18,153 nt of DNA from DASRSS01 sp035656335 (GTDB lineage Bacteria > Actinomycetota > Actinomycetes > Mycobacteriales > Jatrophihabitantaceae). Each line of letters opens with the position of its first letter. The stretch's first letter is position 1. Position numbers and translations under genes: made by a program. The notes beneath the pieces are model-generated. The model saw only the letters and a program-made list of their open reading frames with translations. It was not told the DNA's origin and searched no databases. Location of the stretch: contig DASRSS010000028.1 in NCBI GenBank assembly GCA_035656335.1, positions 1-18,153 of the forward strand, given 5' to 3'. Of the stretch, positions 14,667 through 18,153 are shown in pieces.

Positions 14667-15071
14667 TCAGACCCGGCGCCGCTTGGGCGGGCGGCAGCCG
14701 TTGTGCGGCTGCGGCGTGACGTCGGAGATGGTGCCGACCTCCAGGCCGGTGGCCTGCAGCGAGCGGATCGCCGTCTCGCGTCCCGAACCCGGGCCCTTGA
14801 CGAAGACGTCGACCTTCTTCAGGCCGTGCTCCTGCGCCTTGCGGGCCGCGTTCTCGGCGGCCATCTGCGCGGCGAACGGGGTGGACTTGCGCGAGCCCTT
14901 GAACCCGACGTGGCCGGCCGAGGCCCAGCTGATCACGTTGCCCTGCGGGTCGGTGATCGACACGATCGTGTTGTTGAAGGTGCTCTTGATGTGGGCCTGG
15001 CCCACCGCGATGTTCTTCTTCTCCTTGCGGCGGACCTTCTTGACCGCTCCCTTGCGTGCCGGACCCGGCAT
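14667..15071 (-). CDS. rpsK: 30S ribosomal protein S11
   Basis: S11 lines the mRNA exit region of the 30S platform. The 134-residue product carries GQAHIKSTFNNTIVSITDPQ, GFKGSRKSTPFAAQMAAENA, VKGPGSGRETAIRSLQATGL, and the terminal TPQPHNGCRPPKRRRV, diagnostic for S11. ATG 15071 shares one base with the rpsM stop (TAATG), so the two are translationally coupled. Confidence 0.98.
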   Translation of the reverse strand: MPGPARKGAVKKVRRKEKKNIAVGQAHIKSTFNNTIVSITDPQGNVISWASAGHVGFKGSRKSTPFAAQMAAENAARKAQEHGLKKVDVFVKGPGSGRETAIRSLQATGLEVGTISDVTPQPHNGCRPPKRRRV

Positions 15072-15451
15072 TACTTCTTACCTGCCTTCTTCTTGCCGGC
15101 AATGGTCTTCTTCGGACCCTTGCGCGTGCGGGCGTTGGTCTTGGTGCGCTGACCGTGGACGGGCAGGCCGCGGCGGTGCCGGATGCCCTGGTAGCTGCCG
15201 ATCTCGATCTTGCGTCGGATGTCGGCGGCAACCTCGCGGCGGAGGTCACCCTCGACCTTGTAGTTGCCCTCGATGTGGTCGCGCAGCTTGACCAGGTCCT
15301 CGTCGGTCAGGTCACGGGCGCGCAGGTCCGGGCTGATGCCGGTGGCCTCCAGCGTCTGCTTGGCGCGGGTACGGCCTACGCCGTAGATGTAGGTGAGCGC
15401 GATCTCCATCCGCTTCTCGCGGGGCAGATCGACGCCGGCAAGACGTGCCAT
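15071..15451 (-). CDS. rpsM: 30S ribosomal protein S13
   Basis: S13 sits in the 30S head and contacts the P-site tRNA and the 50S subunit. The 126-residue product has ARLAGVDLPREKRMEIALTY, IYGVGRTRAKQTLEATGI, the GSYQGIRHRRGLPVHGQRTK loop and a Lys-rich tail. The start ATG 15451 begins the conserved MARLAGVDLP and has AGGAGA about 8 bases upstream; the frame is open 33 codons further, which is noncoding leader with two hairpins. Confidence 0.98.
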   Translation of the reverse strand: MARLAGVDLPREKRMEIALTYIYGVGRTRAKQTLEATGISPDLRARDLTDEDLVKLRDHIEGNYKVEGDLRREVAADIRRKIEIGSYQGIRHRRGLPVHGQRTKTNARTRKGPKKTIAGKKKAGKK

Positions 15452-15522
15452 GCGGGCGTTCTCCTGGTTTCTCTCGTCGAAGGTTTCGTGCGCGTCCGTT
15501 CCCTCCCCGCCCATGGGAAGGG

Positions 15523-15564
15523 CTCCGGCCTTCGTCCGGAGGTGGACCACGGGACGACCCGTGG
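15523..15564. other. Tandem hairpins in the rpmJ-rpsM intergenic region
   Basis: Two perfect stems lie in the 147-base gap: CTCCGG/CCGGAG with a 7-nt loop (15523-15541) and CCACGGG/CCCGTGG with a 4-nt loop (15547-15564). They are good candidates for an attenuator, an mRNA processing site or an S13-type control region. No clear promoter could be assigned in the gap. Confidence 0.45.
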
Positions 15565-15598
15565 CTGGTACGCGCTTAGGAAGGTGGCGAGCTACGAA

Positions 15599-15712
15599 CT
15601 AACCCTGACGCTGCTTGTGGCGCAGGTTCTCGCAGATCACCATGACCCGACCGTTGCGACGGATGACCTTGCACTTGTCGCAGATCGGCTTGACGCTCGG
15701 CTTGACCTTCAC
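15599..15712 (-). CDS. rpmJ: 50S ribosomal protein L36 (zinc-binding form)
   Basis: The 37-residue product reads MKVKPSVKPICDKCKVIRRN and ends ENLRHKQRQG, the standard L36. Cys11, Cys14, Cys27 and His32 form the zinc site, so this is the C+ type that needs zinc. The start is GTG 15712 with AGAAGGG about 9 bases upstream. It is 58 bases after infA. Confidence 0.97.
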   Translation of the reverse strand: MKVKPSVKPICDKCKVIRRNGRVMVICENLRHKQRQG

Positions 15713-15770
15713 GGCCCATGCCCTTCTTTGGTGGCAGTGACAACTACTGGTGCGGCGCGGCGGTAGCGGC

Positions 15771-15992
15771 TTACTTGTAGCGGTAGACGATGCGCCCGCG
15801 GGTGAGGTCGTACGGCGAGAGCTCCACCACCACGCGGTCCTCCGGGAGGATGCGGATGTAGTGCTGACGCATCTTGCCGCTGATGTGGGCGAGCACCTTG
15901 TGCCCATTGCTCAGTTCCACCCGGAACATCGCGTTGGGCAGCGGCTCGACCACGCGGCCTTCGACCTCGATGGCCCCGTCCTTCTTGGGCAT
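15771..15992 (-). CDS. infA: Translation initiation factor IF-1
   Basis: IF-1 binds the 30S A site during initiation. The 73-residue single OB-fold protein contains PKKDGAIEVEGRVVEPLPNA, the invariant FRVELSNGHKVLAHISGKMR, then YIRILPEDRVVVELSPYDLT and the ending RGRIVYRYK. ATG 15992 is preceded by GGAGG with only 2 bases between, an unusually tight spacing. It is the first gene of the block and has its own promoter and long leader; in many actinobacteria map/adk/secY lie directly upstream, but here an accessory regulator gene does. Confidence 0.98.
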   Translation of the reverse strand: MPKKDGAIEVEGRVVEPLPNAMFRVELSNGHKVLAHISGKMRQHYIRILPEDRVVVELSPYDLTRGRIVYRYK

Positions 15993-16073
15993 ATCCTCCG
16001 CATTTCGTCGCTACTACGTACGCTGCAACAGCTCTGACAGCTCTTGCACGGCGCTGCCCACTGAGGGAGTTCC

Positions 16074-16112
16074 GTCCTTCCGCCCGCGGCCACAGCGGGC
16101 ACAACGAAGGAC
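16074..16112 (-). promoter_or_regulatory. Long stem-loop in the infA mRNA leader
   Basis: GTCCTTC (16074-16080) pairs with GAAGGAC (16106-16112), and inside GCCCGC (16082-16087) pairs with GCGGGC (16095-16100) around a 7-nt loop. The element lies 16-54 nt from the predicted transcript start and about 80 nt before the infA start. It may regulate or stabilise the whole infA-truA message; the function is inferred. Confidence 0.5.
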
Positions 16113-16134
16113 AGGCGGCACGCGCCAACGACCG

Positions 16135-16164
16135 AGTCTACCCGGCGGCCGTGCCGGTTGCCAA
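16135..16164 (-). promoter_or_regulatory. Promoter of the infA-rpmJ-rpsM operon (TTGGCA-18-TAGACT)
   Basis: On the minus strand TTGGCA (16164-16159) and TAGACT (16140-16135) are separated by exactly 18 bases. This is nearly identical to the rplM promoter in this window. The predicted start is near 16128, giving a leader of about 135 nt. Confidence 0.7.
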
Positions 16165-16180
16165 AACGCCTACCGGCGGC

Positions 16181-16420
16181 CTATCCGCCGCCCTCCGCGG
16201 GCGCCCCGCCCGGCCGTTCGGCGTCGAAGAACAGCCCGGGCGGGCAGGCGAGGGCACACTCGATCGCCCGGGCCGTGCCCGGCGAGCACCGGGTCCGCCG
16301 TCCCGACAGTAGATGGTTGACGGTGGCGTGCCCCACGCCGGCGCGTTCGGCGAGGGTCCGTTCGGACCAGCCGAGCAGCCGCAGGTAGGCACGCAGCGTC
16401 ACGACGTCTCGAATCCGCAT
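16181..16420 (-). CDS. Small Xre/Cro-C1-family DNA-binding protein
   Basis: A 79-residue protein. Residues 5-60 are an Xre-type helix-turn-helix: LRAYLRLLGWSERTLAERAG, then VGHATVNHLLSGRRTRCSPG with TARAIECAL following. The C-terminal 20 residues are Pro/Gly-rich and disordered-looking. GGGGGAG precedes ATG 16420 by a few bases. Such one-domain regulators are common in phage, mobile-element and natural-product neighbourhoods. It is co-directional with infA and ends 16 bases before the infA -35 element; it is divergent from the HTH-protease genes. The target is unknown. Confidence 0.8.
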   Translation of the reverse strand: MRIRDVVTLRAYLRLLGWSERTLAERAGVGHATVNHLLSGRRTRCSPGTARAIECALACPPGLFFDAERPGGAPAEGGG

Positions 16421-16615
16421 CCGCTCCCCCGGCCGGCATCTCGAGGTTGATCACGACAGAGGCGACCATACCGCAGCTGTCTGACGTCTGCCGTTATACC
16501 GTCCGAGCCGGACGTCCTGCGGCGCCGGCGCGGCCGGCGGACGCGGCCGGCGGCGTCTGCGCGGTGGCTGCACGATTCGGGTCAACCGCTCCTGCGCGCA
16601 GGGCGTCGGCGTCAG

Positions 16616-16664
16616 TAGTGTCTACGCCGTGGCTACCAGGGTCGGCACGGAGCAGCGGCGATGA
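16616..16664 (+). promoter_or_regulatory. Possible promoter and 11-codon leader frame before the HTH gene
   Basis: TAGTGT (16616-16621) is a -10-like element 7 bases before GTG 16629, which opens an 11-codon frame ending TGA at 16662-16664, overlapping ATG 16661 as ATGA. The ATG also has GGAG 8 bases upstream. A leaderless mini-frame that delivers ribosomes to the HTH gene is possible, but could be chance. The rest of the 240-bp gap shows only a small inverted repeat, GTCCG-AGC-CGGAC (16501-16513). Confidence 0.3.
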
Positions 16665-17095
16665 GCGCCCTGTCCGACGCGCTCGGCGCGGCCAACACGG
16701 CCGGGCTGTCGGCCCGGGCGATCGCGCGCGCGGCCAAGGAACGCGGCCACTCGGTGAACCACGACACCGCCGCCCGCTACCTGCGCGGCGACCACGGCAT
16801 CCCCGACGAGGCCACCCTGGTCGCCTTCGCCGACGTGCTGAACGTGCCGCTGCGCACGCTGCGCGCGGCGGCCGACCTGCCCACCGAGAGCGTCGAGCCG
16901 TACATCCCGCCGCCGGAGGCCAGCCGGCTGAGCCGGCGCCAGCGGCGTGCGGTGGACGAGGTGATCCGGGCGATGCTCGAGTCGAGCGGCGGCAGCGGAC
17001 GGGGCCGCAGCGCGGCGGTGCGGCAACTCGCCGCCCAGCGCGACGAGACGCCCCGCGCGGCCCGGCACGGACAGGCCGAACCGCCGGCCGAGTGA
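16661..17095 (+). CDS. Helix-turn-helix protein, partner of the ImmA/IrrE-type protease
   Basis: A 144-residue protein. Residues about 15-70 form an Xre-like DNA-binding domain (LSARAIARAAKERGHSVNHD, then TAARYLRGDHGIPDEATLVA and FADVLNVPLRTLR). Residues 75-144 are a polar, Arg/Gly-rich tail with RLSRRQRRAVDEVIRAMLES, the type of linker helix seen in actinobacterial regulators next to ImmA-like proteases. ATG 16661 has GGAG 8 bases upstream. In known Xre/ImmA pairs the protease inactivates the repressor on a stress or phage signal; the same is inferred here. The protease gene follows 66 bases downstream. Confidence 0.8.
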   Translation: MSALSDALGAANTAGLSARAIARAAKERGHSVNHDTAARYLRGDHGIPDEATLVAFADVLNVPLRTLRAAADLPTESVEPYIPPPEASRLSRRQRRAVDEVIRAMLESSGGSGRGRSAAVRQLAAQRDETPRAARHGQAEPPAE

Positions 17096-17109
17096 GCCGG
17101 CCGCGCACG

Positions 17110-17118
17110 TTATCCACA
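17110..17118 (+). promoter_or_regulatory. DnaA-box-like sequence TTATCCACA (copy 1)
   Basis: An exact match to the classical DnaA box, 14 bases after the HTH-gene stop. It shares GTTATCCACAG with copy 2 at 17644. A single site can be chance; two identical ones 534 bp apart are notable. Confidence 0.4.
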
Positions 17119-17161
17119 GGCCCTGCCGAAGCTGTCACCGCCCGGTGCGACGGTGCCGGCC

Positions 17162-17626
17162 ATGGACACCGAACCCCGCGGCGCGGCATCCGATCGGCCC
17201 TATGACCCGTGGCGCGACCTGGCCGAGAACTGGCCGGGCGTCGAGGTCGTGCACGAACCGATGCGCGGCAGCCTGCTCGGCGAGCTGCGCTTTCCCGTCA
17301 TCGCGCTGCGCGCCGGGACGAGCGCGGCCCAGCAGCGCTGCACCCTGGCGCACGAGCTGGTCCATCTGGAGCGCGGCGGCAGCTGCGGCGGCCCGTGGTC
17401 GGCCCGGGAGGAGCTGCTGGTCCACGCCGAGGCCGCCCGGCGGCTGGTTCCGCTGACCGCGCTCGCGGACGCCATCGCCGAGATCGGCGGCGATCACGAC
17501 GTGGGCGCGCTGGCCAGGCTGCTCGAGGTGGACACCGAGACCGCCCGGCTGCGGCTGCGCCTGCTGGATGCGGCCGAGCGAGCCCGGCTGCGGGCCGGCC
17601 TGAACCCGGAGACCTGGGTGGCCTGA
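17162..17626 (+). CDS. ImmA/IrrE-family zinc metallopeptidase
   Basis: A 154-residue protein with the HExxH zinc site HELVH at 64-68 (AAQQRCTLAHELVHLERG). A downstream acidic/His segment (EELLVHAEAARRLVP, about 83-97) corresponds to the third-ligand region EADxFAxxLLxP of ImmA/IrrE (COG2856) proteins. The rest is helical. IrrE cleaves the DdrO repressor in Deinococcus and ImmA cleaves ImmR in ICEBs1; the neighbouring HTH protein is the natural candidate substrate. The start ATG 17162 lacks a Shine-Dalgarno; GTG 17153 in the same frame is an alternative. DnaA-box-like sites lie on both sides of the gene. Confidence 0.82.
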   Translation: MDTEPRGAASDRPYDPWRDLAENWPGVEVVHEPMRGSLLGELRFPVIALRAGTSAAQQRCTLAHELVHLERGGSCGGPWSAREELLVHAEAARRLVPLTALADAIAEIGGDHDVGALARLLEVDTETARLRLRLLDAAERARLRAGLNPETWVA

Positions 17627-17643
17627 GCCGCTGTGCGGACGGG

Positions 17644-17652
17644 TTATCCACA
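17644..17652 (+). promoter_or_regulatory. DnaA-box-like sequence TTATCCACA (copy 2)
   Basis: The second exact TTATCCACA, 17 bases after the protease stop and 18 bases before the TTGACA element of the peptide gene, in the same orientation as copy 1. Confidence 0.4.
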
Positions 17653-17669
17653 GCCTCGACCCGGGGTGC

Positions 17670-17698
17670 TTGACAGCGCCCGGGACCGGTGCCACTCT
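17670..17698 (+). promoter_or_regulatory. Promoter of the octa-cysteine peptide gene
   Basis: A perfect TTGACA -35 (17670-17675) is followed after 17 bases by CACTCT (17693-17698), a weak -10 element. Transcription would begin near 17705, giving a short leader that ends in the strong ribosome site AAAGGAG. This separates the peptide gene from the upstream protease gene as an independent unit. Confidence 0.5.
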
Positions 17699-17733
17699 GC
17701 CAGCGTCCGACGTCCGTTCAGAAAGGAGACACA

Positions 17734-17880
17734 ATGAATCCGCGAACGCTGGTCGAGAAGGTGCGCATCGGCGCGGCCGAGGTGCAGGTCGCGATCGCCG
17801 GCTCGGGCCTGCTGCCCACGGCCGACAGCTCCGCCTGCTGCTGTTGCTGCTGCTGCTGCGGAACCGCCGAGAAGGAATAG
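17734..17880 (+). CDS. Candidate RiPP precursor peptide with eight consecutive cysteines
   Basis: A 48-residue peptide. The leader-like part (1-31: MNPRTLVEKVRIGAAEVQVA, then IAGSGLLPTAD) is followed by the core SSACCCCCCCCGTAEKE, with Cys35-Cys42 uninterrupted. The start ATG 17734 has a strong AAAGGAG five bases upstream, unlike most genes here; an earlier in-frame ATG at 17689 lies inside the promoter. Short leader plus Cys/Ser-dense core is the design of thiazole/oxazole-modified peptides; streptolysin S (SagA) has a comparable Cys-run core. The next gene, 17 bases on, starts like a leader-recognition domain. I recognise no exact family for this peptide. Alternatives are a metal-binding or lanthipeptide-type precursor, but no Thr/Ser-rich ring pattern is present. 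The run is coded by TGC seven times and TGT once. Confidence 0.8.
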   Translation: MNPRTLVEKVRIGAAEVQVAIAGSGLLPTADSSACCCCCCCCGTAEKE

Positions 17881-17897
17881 GAAAGGCGGTCCAGCGG

Positions 17898-18153
17898 GTG
17901 CGGCTGCTACCCGGAGTGCGGCTGGTCGAGCGGCCCGGCGTCCTGCACTTCTTCGACGGACGCCGGGTCGTCTCGGTCCGAGGCGACGAGCAGGCCCGGC
18001 GGGCCCTGCGGCACGTGCTCGGCGGCGGCGGCGCATCCGCGGTCGGCGGCGTCGTTCCCGCCGGTGCCGGCGGCATCTCGCCCGACGCCGCGGACGACGC
18101 CCGCGAGCTGCTGGCGCGGCTGAACCTGGCATTGCCGGCCGATAGCGTCCCCG
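17898..18153 (+). CDS. N-terminus of a probable RiPP leader-recognition / azole-cyclodehydratase-partner protein (3' end outside window)
   Basis: The frame opens at GTG 17898, 17 bases after the peptide stop, with AAAGGCGG about 9 bases upstream, and is open to the window end (85 codons). Residues 1-43 (RLLPGVRLVERPGVLHFFDG, then RRVVSVRGDEQARRALRHVL) look like the strand-strand-strand-helix start of the PqqD-like RiPP recognition element that opens 'ocin-ThiF-like' (E1-like) partners of YcaO cyclodehydratases in actinobacteria. Residues 64-78 form another helix (DAADDARELLARLNL). Too little is visible to assign the family firmly; an unrelated winged-helix protein is possible. Probably co-transcribed with the precursor. 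Confidence 0.55.
   Translation, partial: MRLLPGVRLVERPGVLHFFDGRRVVSVRGDEQARRALRHVLGGGGASAVGGVVPAGAGGISPDAADDARELLARLNLALPADSVP

Noticed and set aside
16139..16182. Short direct repeat CCGGCGGCC on either side of the infA -35 element as an insertion-site duplication
   Set aside because: Nine GC-rich bases in a GC-rich genome are expected by chance, and no transposase or integrase is present.
17689..17733. Earlier in-frame ATG for the octa-cysteine peptide
   Set aside because: It has no ribosome site and falls within the predicted promoter, whereas ATG 17734 has AAAGGAG at ideal spacing.
17135..18076. A 313-codon minus-strand frame opposite the protease and peptide genes
   Set aside because: Composition is Pro/Arg/Ser shadow-like, and it conflicts with well-supported plus-strand genes.

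Overview
The window is high-GC actinobacterial DNA. Evidence: GTG/TTG starts, -10 elements of the TANNNT type, an actinobacterial gene order (infA-rpmJ-rpsM-rpsK-rpsD-rpoA-rplQ-truA and rplM-rpsI-glmM), a Xre/ImmA-type pair and an actinobacterial-type sortase. IF-1, S4 and L13 point broadly to Actinomycetia; I cannot name the family or genus from the sequence alone.

Layout. 1-2615 (-): a long secreted beta-propeller protein that runs off the left edge. 2767-3462 (+): a GAF-LuxR regulator, convergent with the next block. 3495-5669 (-): rplM-rpsI-glmM, tightly packed with overlapping or near-abutting reading frames, behind a consensus-like promoter and a roughly 140-nt structured leader. 5930-9392 (+): a sortase, a GlcD-type FAD oxidase, a YhhN membrane protein and a small serine hydrolase; the last three have leaderless-looking starts. 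9421-10308 (-): a fatty-acid-hydroxylase/sterol-desaturase-type membrane protein, divergent from a TetR regulator (10381-10986, +) across a short gap holding a palindromic operator. 11007-11245: an array of 13 TGGCCA-centred repeats at mostly 19-20-bp spacing, reversing orientation in the middle, between the convergent 3' ends of tetR and truA. 11249-15992 (-): truA, rplQ, rpoA, rpsD, rpsK, rpsM, rpmJ and infA, the translation/transcription core operon, with its own promoter and structured leader upstream of infA. 16181-18153: an accessory edge with a small Xre-type regulator (-), then on the + strand an HTH protein, an ImmA/IrrE-type metalloprotease, a 48-residue peptide with eight consecutive cysteines, and the 5' end of a further protein.

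How it works together. The two minus-strand ribosomal blocks are normally close neighbours in actinobacteria; here about 5.4 kb of unrelated genes separate truA from rplM. The most notable part is the right edge. The octa-cysteine peptide has a strong Shine-Dalgarno sequence and a perfect TTGACA -35 element, and is followed 17 nt later by an ORF whose N-terminus looks like a winged-helix leader-recognition (PqqD/RRE-like) segment. I infer the first two genes of a ribosomally made peptide (RiPP) cluster, probably of the azole-forming, streptolysin-S-like type, continuing beyond the window. The HTH/ImmA pair immediately upstream may regulate it or may be an unrelated mobile-element remnant. No stretch above 300 bases is free of genes. 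The gaps of 240-262 bases (5670-5929, 10987-11248, 16421-16660) hold the leader/promoter, the repeat array, and weak regulatory signals respectively.
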